Assembly (NCBI GenBank): GCA_037442205.1
Contig: JBBIQS010000062.1
Span: forward strand, 1-48,539
Source of the DNA: JBBIQS01 sp037442205
Lineage (GTDB): Bacteria > Myxococcota > Myxococcia > Myxococcales > UBA5297
DNA: 48,539 bases
Direction of reading: 5' to 3'
Shown piece after piece: positions 37,025-44,522 of the stretch (position 1 is its first letter; each line of letters starts with the position of its first letter). Position numbers and translations under genes: made by a program. Below the pieces are notes generated by a model. It was not told where the DNA came from. It made no database searches and was given only the letters and a program-made list of their open reading frames with translations.

Positions 37025-37501
37025 GTGAACTGCTGGATCTGCGGCGCCCGAGGCGAGAGGCAGCTCAAGTTGCGCACCCGCGGGGCGCTCGATGGGCGGC
37101 GTCTGTGCCTGGTGTGCGCCCGCCGGCTGCTATCGTTCGTGGGTTCCGAGCCCGCCGAGGACCGGCTGCAGCGGCTGGCGCCGGTGTGGCCGCAGGCGGC
37201 GGTCGATCCCGGGGGCGAGCCGGACAGGGTCTCGGTCCGTCGGGTCTTCACCGCCTCGGCCGTTCAGGCGCTGGAGTGCGAGCCGCCGGTGGAGAGGCTG
37301 TCGGTGGCGCTGGTGCTGCTCGACTGCGGGCTGTGGGCGGAGGTGGGCGAGGTGCTGGCCCCGCTGCCGCCGGAGCTGTGCGAGAGCGGCGACGTGCCCG
37401 AGGCGCTGCTGACCAGCGTGGTGGCGAGGCTGCTCGAGCCCGAGGGGCTGGCGGTCGGCGGCCGCGAGGCGCTGGCCGCGGTGCTCTATCCGCAGGGCTA
37501 G
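37025..37501 (+). CDS. Small zinc-ribbon protein of unknown function
   Basis: 158 residues from a GTG start with AGGAG upstream. The N-terminus has CWICG and, about 24 residues on, CLVCA, a treble-clef or ribbon-type Cys4 metal site. The rest is helical and acidic, with no catalytic motif. It follows apt by 15 nt and may share its transcript. I do not know the family; a nucleic-acid or protein-binding role is only a guess from the metal site. Confidence 0.6.
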   Translation: MNCWICGARGERQLKLRTRGALDGRRLCLVCARRLLSFVGSEPAEDRLQRLAPVWPQAAVDPGGEPDRVSVRRVFTASAVQALECEPPVERLSVALVLLDCGLWAEVGEVLAPLPPELCESGDVPEALLTSVVARLLEPEGLAVGGREALAAVLYPQG

Positions 37502-37543
37502 ACTGGGGAATTCGGGGCCTCCGGTCACCCCGAGCGTAGCGTA

Positions 37544-37584
37544 GCGGAGTCGAGGGCCCGCTGCTGGCCACCCCTCGACTCCGC
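37544..37584. repeat. REP-like palindromic intergenic element, copy C
   Basis: GCGGAGTCGAGGG (37544-37556) and CCCTCGACTCCGC (37572-37584) are perfect 13-bp inverted repeats with a 15-nt loop. They contain the same AGTCGAGGG core as copy A. The element is in the gap between convergent genes ending at 37501 (+) and 37633 (-). A related tail (CTGTCCTGAGCCTGACGAAGG) follows. Confidence 0.65.
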
Positions 37585-38262
37585 CTGTCCTGAGCCTGAC
37601 GAAGGACTCGCGGCGAACGGAGGCTGGCCCCTTCATCCGACGGCGAATTCGTCGCCCTCGCTGCCGGCCCGCACCTCGATCTGGCAGCCGCGCGACCTGA
37701 GCTCCCGCTCGGCGGACTCGCGAATGGCATCGACCTCGTCGTCGACGCGGTCGGGGTCGTGGTGGAAGAGGACCAGCCGCCGGGCGCCGGCGAGCTCGGC
37801 GACTCGGGCCGCATCCTTCCAGCTCGATTGCCCGAACTGCCGGGCCTTCTCTGCCTCCTCGGGCAGGTACATCGCGTTGTGGATCAGGGTGTGGACCCCG
37901 CGGAGGTTGGCCGCCAGCTCCTGCAGCGCCTGGTCATCGGGATACGAGACGTCAGGCAGGTAGGCCAGGGTCTGGTCGCGCTCGCTGACCCGCAGCAGCG
38001 AGGAGGCGGCGCGCCCGTGCGGCACCAGCTGCGCCTGGACCGCCAGAGCGCCCTCGAAGAGCATCCCGCTGCTCCAGTCGGCGATGTCGAGCTCGGCCTT
38101 GAAGTTCTTCAGGGTGTAGAGCGGCGAGTAGCAGGGGGCGAGCAACCCCTCGAGGATGTCGTAGAGCGAGGCCTTGCCCTCGCTGATGCCGCGGATTCGC
38201 AGCAGGTTTCCCTTGAGGTAGGCCGGCGGGAAGAAAGGTAGGCCCAGCAGGTGATCGAGGTG

Positions 38263-38270
38263 GCAATGGC
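38263..38270. repeat. Target site duplication of the IS66 element, left copy
   Basis: GCAATGGC immediately left of the element's GTATCC end. It is identical to the right copy at 40690-40697. Eight bp is the length expected for IS66. Confidence 0.93.
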
Positions 38271-38316
38271 GTATCCGTTCGGCGGATCGCGTCACTGACG
38301 AGCAGCGTGGAGGGTG

Positions 38317-39915
38317 CTACTTCGTCGGCCGATGCCCGACGAGCGCGCCCATCGTGACCTGGCGGAAGACGTTGGCGGCGAGCCGCTGCTGAGCGTTCTC
38401 GTCCTGCACGGTCTTCTCCCAGTAGGCGGGGGCGAGCTCGAGAACGCGGTTCTTGGGCCAGCCGGGCAGCAGGCAGAGCAGGTCGCGCAGGTAGCCCCAC
38501 GGCTCAATGCCGTGCAGTTGGCAGCTGGCCAGCAGCGAAACGAAGACCGCGTTGACGTCGCCACCGTCTTCGCTGCCGACGAACAGCCAGTTCTTGCGTC
38601 CGACCGCCTCCCGGCGAAGCTCGCGCTCGCTGAAGTTGTTGTGCAGCGGCAAGCGGCCGTCGTCGAGGAAGCGCTGCAGCGCCTCCCGCTGGTTGCGCGC
38701 ATAGCCGATCGCCTTCGAGATCGGCGTCTCGTCGAGCACCACCGCAGCCTGGGCATCGCACCACTTAAAGAAGGCGTCGACGATCGGCTTGGCATCTTCC
38801 ACACGCGCCTTGAGCCGCAATTCAGGCGGCGAGGTCGCGTGCTCCCGCTCAAGCTTGAACAGCGCTTTGATGAACGCCAACGCTTGGCGCGCCCGCTCCG
38901 GATCCGAACCGAGCGCCTTGAAGAAGTATCGGCGCGCGTGCGCCCAGCAGCCGACCTCCACCACCTTCCCGCCCTTGAACAAGTGGTCGTAGACCGCGTG
39001 GGCGTCGACGACCAGATAGCCCTTGTAGCCGCTCAACAGCCGATCGACGGCAGCCGAGTCGTGCTTGGGCGCGAAGGCGAAGAGGACGTGCTTCTCCGGC
39101 GCGGCCACGACGAAGAAGTGCCCGCTGCGGCATTTCTCCTTCTCCTGGACCAAGACGCCGGTGGCGTCGGCGCACAGATAGGGCGCCGAGAGCGCGTCCT
39201 TCCACATCGCCACCAACAGCGGCGCAGCCAGCGCCGCCAGCTCGGCGTGCCAGCCGCAGACCGTGGAGCGCGCCAGCTCCATCCCCGCCCGCCCGTAGAT
39301 CCGCTCCAACCGATGCAGCGGCAGGTGGTCCTGCCAGCGGCGGACGATGGTGTCGGCGAGCAGCCCGGGGCCGGCCAGCCCTCGCGGAATGGGAAGCTCC
39401 GGCGGCTCGGCCTGCAGCACCTTGGTCTCGGCAAGTCGATCGCGCCCCTTGGGCACGAACTTCGGCTTGTGCGTGCGCACCACCACCAGCGACTCCGGCC
39501 GGTGCTCCACCGTCTCAGTGACGTCCTCGCCGATGCGCTCGAAGGCGTCGAGCCCCGCCTGCTGAACCTCGGGCGGGAGCACCTCGATATCGATGCGGGG
39601 CAGCTTTTCCGGCAGCGGCTTGCGCCCGGTGGGCTTGGCGCGCTGGTGGGCGCGGACTTCTTCCACCGGCGGCGGCGCGTCGGCTGGCCGCTCGCCCAGC
39701 AACATGCCGAGCAGCTGGAGGGTGAGCTGTTCTTCGGGCGGCGAGAGTTTCTCGCGCTTCTGTCCGAGGAGGCCCGCTTCGAGCTTGCGCGCTCGCTCGA
39801 GCATCTCCAGGTACAGCTTCTTGTACTGGTCTCGCTCCGACGAGGTCTTGGCGAGCTTCTCCTGCAGAGAGGCGAGCTCGGCTTGGGCGGCTTCGCGGGC
39901 GGCGTCGTCGGGCAC
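38317..39915 (-). CDS. tnpC: IS66 transposase TnpC
   Basis: 532 residues, the full IS66 transposase length. The N-terminus has a coiled coil (QAELASLQEKLAKTSSERDQ). Then come the DDE-family residues: Asp in CADATGVLV, Asp in VVDAHAVYDHL, and Glu in NNFSERELRREAVGRKNW. It cuts and joins the element ends. The start is GTG at 39915, 13 bp after tnpB. No frameshift or stop breaks it, so the element is probably active. Confidence 0.95.
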   Translation of the reverse strand: MPDDAAREAAQAELASLQEKLAKTSSERDQYKKLYLEMLERARKLEAGLLGQKREKLSPPEEQLTLQLLGMLLGERPADAPPPVEEVRAHQRAKPTGRKPLPEKLPRIDIEVLPPEVQQAGLDAFERIGEDVTETVEHRPESLVVVRTHKPKFVPKGRDRLAETKVLQAEPPELPIPRGLAGPGLLADTIVRRWQDHLPLHRLERIYGRAGMELARSTVCGWHAELAALAAPLLVAMWKDALSAPYLCADATGVLVQEKEKCRSGHFFVVAAPEKHVLFAFAPKHDSAAVDRLLSGYKGYLVVDAHAVYDHLFKGGKVVEVGCWAHARRYFFKALGSDPERARQALAFIKALFKLEREHATSPPELRLKARVEDAKPIVDAFFKWCDAQAAVVLDETPISKAIGYARNQREALQRFLDDGRLPLHNNFSERELRREAVGRKNWLFVGSEDGGDVNAVFVSLLASCQLHGIEPWGYLRDLLCLLPGWPKNRVLELAPAYWEKTVQDENAQQRLAANVFRQVTMGALVGHRPTK

Positions 39916-39928
39916 GGCGCCAGAGTAA

Positions 39929-40279
39929 TCACGAACGCTCTTCGGTCAATGCGGGCGTGCGTCTTTTTCGCTCGGTGGCGACGCCGGCGAGCAATTGTGC
40001 CAGCGCGGCGCCGTCGATTCGCACCGCCGCGGCTCCGTCTGCGGCGCGGGGCGTCTCGAAGAGCGCGCGGTGCAGCCGCTTGTAGAGCAGGCAGTAGCCG
40101 TTGCGGTCCCACCAGAGCACTTTGACGCGCGTCGCGGACTTGCCGACGAACACGTAGAGCGCGCCGCACATCGGGTCCTGCCCCAACACCTGCTGGACCA
40201 CCAGCGCCAGCGCGTCGAACGACCGGCGCATATCCTGGGGCACGGTGCAGACGAAGATCCGGACCGCCATCGGCAGCAT
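39929..40279 (-). CDS. tnpB: IS66 accessory protein TnpB (Orf2)
   Basis: 116 residues matching the IS66 Orf2 family: VRIFVCTVPQDMRRSFDALA near the start and LYVFVGKSATRVKVLWWDRNG in the core. It is needed for transposition in IS66 elements by an unclear mechanism. Its ATG overlaps the tnpA stop (TGATG), so translation is coupled. Confidence 0.95.
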   Translation of the reverse strand: MLPMAVRIFVCTVPQDMRRSFDALALVVQQVLGQDPMCGALYVFVGKSATRVKVLWWDRNGYCLLYKRLHRALFETPRAADGAAAVRIDGAALAQLLAGVATERKRRTPALTEERS

Positions 40280-40629
40280 CAGCGGCCCTCCAGAACGTCG
40301 ACCAGGCGGCGCAGAGCGGCGGCGTCGAAGCTCGCCGGTACCCGCAGGCGAATGCCGCGGGCGAACTCCAACTCGAAGGCGACCGGAGTGGCGCCGGCCG
40401 AACTCGAAGGCGCACCGGTGAGCGGGGCGACGACCTCGACGAAGCTCGGCGGCGCGCTCGGGACCGGCGCGGCTTTCTTACGCCTGGACTCCTGGCCGAG
40501 ATGCCACTTCCAGTGCGTGAGCGTGTGGACGTTGACGCCGATCTCGGCGGCAAATTCCCGCGCCGACAACCCGCTGTCGGCCCACCGCTCGATGCGCTTC
40601 TTCCAGATCTCTCGGGACTCGCGTGGCAT
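40279..40629 (-). CDS. tnpA: IS66 accessory protein TnpA (Orf1)
   Basis: 116 residues. The N-terminal half has a helix-turn-helix (IERWADSGLSAREFAAEIGV, then NVHTLTHWKWHL), as in IS66/IS3-type Orf1 proteins. The C-terminal half is variable, ending in a segment on basic/hydrophobic residues (RLRVPASFDAAALRRLV). It is the first gene of the three-gene transposition operon, starting 60 bp inside the right end of the element. Confidence 0.92.
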   Translation of the reverse strand: MPRESREIWKKRIERWADSGLSAREFAAEIGVNVHTLTHWKWHLGQESRRKKAAPVPSAPPSFVEVVAPLTGAPSSSAGATPVAFELEFARGIRLRVPASFDAAALRRLVDVLEGR

Positions 40630-40689
40630 GCACGCTCAGATAGCGCGCGCCCGCTGTCAGGTCAGCCACGGGGTTTGCCGAACGGATAC

Positions 40690-40697
40690 GCAATGGC
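40690..40697. repeat. Target site duplication of the IS66 element, right copy
   Basis: GCAATGGC immediately right of the element end GGATAC. Together with the left copy it marks the insertion point inside the hydrolase gene. Confidence 0.93.
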
Positions 40698-40904
40698 TGA
40701 GCGCCAGGGTCAGCCGGCCCTGGCCCTTTCCGAAGCCCTCCTGCATCAGCGCCCGGCCCAGCGGGACGACGCCCGAGCCGGCGTCGAGCACCACCCGCTC
40801 GCCGCCCTCGCCGCGCACCTCGACGCAGGGCGTGTTGCCGCCGTGGCGGACGAAGGGCGTCCCCGAGGCCGGCATGCTCCCGCGCACTCCCCAGAGCCTG
40901 ACCC

Positions 40905-41849
40905 TCACGGCAGCCCGACCTCCATCCCCTCGGCGGCGCAGAGGATTTCCGGTCCATCCTTGCCGGCGCGCTCCTTCAGCTCGGCCACCTGGGCGTCGAG
41001 GGCCTCGTCGCTGCGCTCCGGGGAGTGATGGAACAGCGCCAGCGCCCCGGCCTTGGCGCGCTGCGCGATCGAAAGCCCGATCCCCGGAGTGCTGTGTCCC
41101 CAGTGCGGCCGCTGCTGGTACTCCTCGTCGGTGAACTGGGTGTCGTAGATCAGCAGGTCGACGCCCTGCGCCAGCTCCAGCACCCGCCGCTCCATCGCCG
41201 CCAGCGCCTCGCGGGTCGCCTCCGGCAGCGGCTGGCTCAGATCCGGCTTGTCGATCACCGCGCCCTCGTCGAGCAGGATCTGGGAAAACGGAGCGGTGTC
41301 GGTGATGTAGGCCACCGAGTGGCCGCCGCAGTCGAGCCGGTAGCCGACCGCCAGGTAGGGATGGTTGAGCCGCGCGGTGCGCACCTTGACCTGGCCGATC
41401 GAGAAGGCGCCCGGGGCATCGACGTCCTGGATGCGCAGGTCGGCGGCCAGCTCGGAGAAGGGCACCGGGAACAGCGGCTCGCTCCACAGCCCGGCGAAGA
41501 CCTCGCGCAGGTTCACCCGGTGGCGCGACAGCGTGTAGAGGTTGACCCGGCTGCCCTTGGTGTAGAGCGGCTTGAAGAACGGCAGCCCCTGCACGTGGTC
41601 CCAGTGGGTATGGGAGATCAGCAGGTGGATCGGCCGATCCGGCTCCTCGTCCACCAGCCGCTGGCCGAGCATCCGCAGCCCGGTGCCGGCGTCGAAGACG
41701 AACCGCTCCCCGCCCAGCGCCACCTCGACGCACGAGGTGTTGCCGCCGTAGCGGGCGTTGGCCGGCAGCGGCGAAGGATAGGAACCGCGCACTCCCCAGA
41801 ATCGGACGGACGGCTGCAAGTGGCTCGATTTCCTTTCCCTTTCAGCCAT
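40905..41849 (-). CDS. Metallo-beta-lactamase-fold hydrolase (intact paralogue)
   Basis: 314 residues. The N-terminal WGVRGSYPSP and GGNTSCVEV lead to the metal motif SHTHWDHVQGLPFF. Later His/Asp positions include ITDTAPF and LIYDTQFTDEEY. This subfamily resembles tRNase Z/phosphodiesterase-like MBL proteins with the WGVRGS opening, often found beside signalling genes. No signal peptide, so cytosolic. Its TGA stop overlaps the GTG start of the second, IS-broken paralogue. The two share the layout and the WGVRGS opening, so they arose by tandem duplication. Substrate unknown. Confidence 0.85.
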   Translation of the reverse strand: MAERERKSSHLQPSVRFWGVRGSYPSPLPANARYGGNTSCVEVALGGERFVFDAGTGLRMLGQRLVDEEPDRPIHLLISHTHWDHVQGLPFFKPLYTKGSRVNLYTLSRHRVNLREVFAGLWSEPLFPVPFSELAADLRIQDVDAPGAFSIGQVKVRTARLNHPYLAVGYRLDCGGHSVAYITDTAPFSQILLDEGAVIDKPDLSQPLPEATREALAAMERRVLELAQGVDLLIYDTQFTDEEYQQRPHWGHSTPGIGLSIAQRAKAGALALFHHSPERSDEALDAQVAELKERAGKDGPEILCAAEGMEVGLP

Positions 41850-41909
41850 AGCACGCTGGCGCGGGCCGAGGCCAGAAGGGGGTACGGAAATTGCGCAGCT
41901 GGGCCTGGC

Positions 41910-43289
41910 TCAGGCGCGGCGGCGGCGGCGGAGCAGGGAGAGCAGCAGGAAGGCGGCGGCCGGGGTGGCGGCGCCGGTCTGGCTGCAGCCGCAGCGGGTG
42001 CACGCTCCGTCGTGGCAACTGCCCTTGGAGCACTCGGTGCCGTTGGGGGCATTGGCGACCAGGCACTCGGCGGTGGCCGGGTCGCAGCCGGCGGACTGCT
42101 TGCACTCCTCGGTGACCGCCGGGCACTGCTTGGCGAGCCCGGTGCAGGCCCCGCGCAGGCAGACGTCGTAGCTGGTGCAGGCGCTCTGGTCGTCGCAGGC
42201 GGTGCCGTCGACCTTGGGGGCCAGCGCGCACTGGCCGCTGCTGCGGTCGCAGTAGGACATCTGGCACTGGTCGCCGCCGGGGCAGACCTTCTGGGTCCCG
42301 ACGCAGGCGCCGTCGACGCAGGTGTCATTCGAGGTGCAGGGGTTCAGGTCGTCGCAGGCGCCGGAGAGCGGGGTGCAGGTGCCGTCGGCGGTGGCGCCCT
42401 TGGACTTGAGGCAGGCCTGGCAGCCCGGCTCGCAGGCGGTGTTGCAGCACACGCCATCGACGCAATGTCCCGACAGGCACTGGGCATTCTGGGTGCAACT
42501 GCCGCCGTCGGCGACCGGGTGGAGGAAGGCGTCGATGAAGTCGGCGAAGTGATCGACCTTGGTCGAGCAGCCGAAGACGGCGCAGCCCTGGTCGCCGTAG
42601 GAGGTGATGCCGACCACGTACTCCTGGCCTTCGCGGGTCAGGGTCGCCGGCCCGCCGCTGTCGCCGCTGCACGGGCCGCCGGGCTGCTGGTCGTAGCAGA
42701 CGGTCCAGGGCGACACGGTCTCGCCCTTGAACGGGCAGCCGGCAGGGGTGTCGCAGATCACGTCGAGGTTGTCGACGACGTGGAGCTTGGTGCCGTAGCT
42801 GCCGCCGAAGCCGCCCTCGGTGTCGCCGAAGCCGATGAAGTCGACGGCGGCGTTGACGTCGGCCTGGCCGAGGGCGAGGCGGGCGGGCAGCGGGGGAATG
42901 GGGGCGACGTCGGCCGGGGCGTCGGCGGCCAGGCGGATCAGGCCGACGTCGTTGATCAGCTTGTTGGCGTCGTACTGCGGGTGGCGCATCACCAGCGCGA
43001 CCGGGATCCGGGTGGCGGAGGACTTGTCGGCGCCGAAGCCGACCAGGTAGTTCGAGGCGTGGTTGTCGTCGAGGCAGTGGCCGGCGGTGAGGATTGCCCG
43101 CGAGCCGATGTAGGTGCCGCTGCAGGTGAAGGCGTTCTGGAAGTAGATCAGCACTACCGCCTGGTGGGCGACGGTGGTGTCGGCGGTGCCGTTGACGATC
43201 TGGCTGCGCTTGGAGGAGGCGTCGAGCTGCGAGGGATGGCTGCAGCCGGCGACGGCGGCGGCGAGGGCCAGGATGGCGAGTGGGCGCAT
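41910..43289 (-). CDS. Trypsin-like secreted serine protease with MYXO-CTERM tail
   Basis: 459 residues. A signal peptide with lipobox AVAGC opens the protein. The S1-peptidase domain (about 28-240) has a complete triad: His in TAGHC, Asp in NDVGLIRL, Ser in GDSGGP. A ~190-residue Cys-rich region (repeats of the form DGTCTPLSGACDDLNPC.., CVDGACVG) follows. The last ~30 residues are a MYXO-CTERM-like sorting signal: Cys cluster CTRCGCS, a hydrophobic helix and RRRRR. Such tails anchor proteins to the cell envelope in Myxococcota. The ATG at 43289 places the signal peptide correctly. It lies 60 bp upstream of the hydrolase operon on the same strand. Confidence 0.88.
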   Translation of the reverse strand: MRPLAILALAAAVAGCSHPSQLDASSKRSQIVNGTADTTVAHQAVVLIYFQNAFTCSGTYIGSRAILTAGHCLDDNHASNYLVGFGADKSSATRIPVALVMRHPQYDANKLINDVGLIRLAADAPADVAPIPPLPARLALGQADVNAAVDFIGFGDTEGGFGGSYGTKLHVVDNLDVICDTPAGCPFKGETVSPWTVCYDQQPGGPCSGDSGGPATLTREGQEYVVGITSYGDQGCAVFGCSTKVDHFADFIDAFLHPVADGGSCTQNAQCLSGHCVDGVCCNTACEPGCQACLKSKGATADGTCTPLSGACDDLNPCTSNDTCVDGACVGTQKVCPGGDQCQMSYCDRSSGQCALAPKVDGTACDDQSACTSYDVCLRGACTGLAKQCPAVTEECKQSAGCDPATAECLVANAPNGTECSKGSCHDGACTRCGCSQTGAATPAAAFLLLSLLRRRRRA

Positions 43290-43483
43290 GCGATTCTCGG
43301 GTGCGGGTGCGAGGGTGGGGTAATGAACCATGGATAACGGCCGATCGCCAAGCGAAGGGCGGGCGGAATTGGATTGGGCTCCAAGCACTGGGATCCCTGA
43401 GGCGCGGCGGGCGCTTGGCCCAGGAGCCCGAGGGCGTTCCGGGTGCTAGTTTCTCGGGCGCAGCGAAATCCGAAGGAGCCGGA

Positions 43484-44371
43484 ATGCGGATCTTCCAGCG
43501 CTATGTGATCCTCAACGCCGACCCGGCGCTCCCCGGCGTGCTGGAGCGGGCCGGCATCACCTGCGACCTCGAGACCCGGCAGTTCGGCGACCAGACCTCG
43601 GTGACCGGCGAGTTCCGGCTCTACGAGGACGACCCGCTCTTTGCCGGCAAGCGCGAGGCGGTCGCGCCTCTCGGCCTGCTCTGCCAGGAGGGGACGGAGT
43701 TCTCGCGCGAGGAGCGCGAGGCCGCCGAGTGGCACCTGCTGCTGGCCGGCGCGCAGGGCTACCCGCAGCCCGAGCACGAGTGGTTCGAGCGCACCTATCG
43801 CCCCGAGACGGCCTGCCGCACTTGCGGCTGCGCCGAGGAGCAGGACGCTCCCTTTCGATTCAAGGGCGAGCCCAAATCCAGGCACAGCCATCTCCTCAGC
43901 CTGCATTGGGCGCTGGACGCCATCTTCGTCCGCGATGCCGCCAAGGAACTCCTCGAGCGGGAAGGGGTTTCCGGTGTCCGGTTCTCCCGGCCGGTGCTCC
44001 ACCGCAGCGGCGAACCGCTGGGCTCGATCTGGCAGATGGAGGTCCCCGCCGTCCTCTTGCCAGGATTGCAGACCGGCAATGTCCGGCTCGAGCCCTGCGA
44101 CGATTCCGCGGGAAGGCCGTCCGCCGGCGAGGCGACGCGCCTGGCCGCGGGGCCGTTCTGCCAGCGCCAGCGCTTCAACTTCCCGACCCGCGGCATGATC
44201 ACCCTCCGGCGAGCGGCTTTCGAGGGCGCGCCGGAAGTCGTGCGCTGCCGCGAGTGGTTCGGCAGCGGAGGATGCTCGTCCCGGCCGATCATCGTCTCAC
44301 GGCGCGTGAAGCGACTGATCGAGGGGGCCGGCCTGCGCGGGGCGAGCTTCACTCCCGTCGGCCTCGATTAA
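43484..44371 (+). CDS. Uncharacterised protein with one CxxCG motif
   Basis: 295 residues from ATG 43484 with AAGGAG (43473-43478) upstream. One CRTCG motif occurs near residue 110, but the second CxxCG expected of the Myxococcus double-CxxCG immunity-type families is absent. The C-terminal segment RPIIVSRRVKRLIEGAGLRG has the look of those families. No signal peptide is seen. I cannot name the family. It is divergent from the protease gene (194 bp gap) and upstream of the kinase. Confidence 0.6.
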   Translation: MRIFQRYVILNADPALPGVLERAGITCDLETRQFGDQTSVTGEFRLYEDDPLFAGKREAVAPLGLLCQEGTEFSREEREAAEWHLLLAGAQGYPQPEHEWFERTYRPETACRTCGCAEEQDAPFRFKGEPKSRHSHLLSLHWALDAIFVRDAAKELLEREGVSGVRFSRPVLHRSGEPLGSIWQMEVPAVLLPGLQTGNVRLEPCDDSAGRPSAGEATRLAAGPFCQRQRFNFPTRGMITLRRAAFEGAPEVVRCREWFGSGGCSSRPIIVSRRVKRLIEGAGLRGASFTPVGLD

Positions 44372-44522
44372 ACGACCGCTCGCCGCCCGCTGACCAAGCG
44401 GGCTGGCAGGCGCGTCCGCACAGGGAACCCCGAGGCGCATCAGGCGCTTGGCCATTGAGCCGCCGGGGCCAACCGAAGCACAATGCGCCTCTGGGCGCCC
44501 GCAGGTCGCGCCGGGGAGCGGC

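Larger units (their letters stand above)
38271..40689. mobile_element. Complete IS66-family insertion sequence
   Basis: 2419 bp. Ends GTATCCGTTCGGC (38271-38283) and its inverted copy (40677-40689) are identical over 13 bp, and imperfect similarity continues to about 29 bp (23 of 29 matching). Flanking 8-bp direct repeats GCAATGGC (38263-38270 and 40690-40697) are the target duplication typical of IS66. The three genes tnpA, tnpB and tnpC are present, intact and all on the minus strand. Identical ends and target repeats suggest a recent insertion. Confidence 0.95.
37633..40908 (-). pseudogene. Metallo-beta-lactamase-fold hydrolase gene split by an IS66 element
   Basis: The gene runs from GTG 40908 to the stop at 37633. 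It is broken between 40690 and 38262 by the IS66-type element plus one target-duplication copy. The 5' part (219 nt, 73 codons) ends ...LALSHC and the 3' part (630 nt) resumes HLDHLLGLPFF. Joined, they restore the motif SHCHLDH of the metal-binding HxHxDH in one open frame of 282 residues. The intact upstream paralogue has SHTHWDH at the same point. Without precise loss of the element, neither half carries a full metal site. The start overlaps the upstream gene's stop (GTGA), so the two formed an operon. Confidence 0.9.

Noticed and set aside
43484..44371. Member of the double-CxxCG SitI-type immunity family
   Set aside because: Only one CxxCG is present and the opening does not match, so I leave it unnamed.
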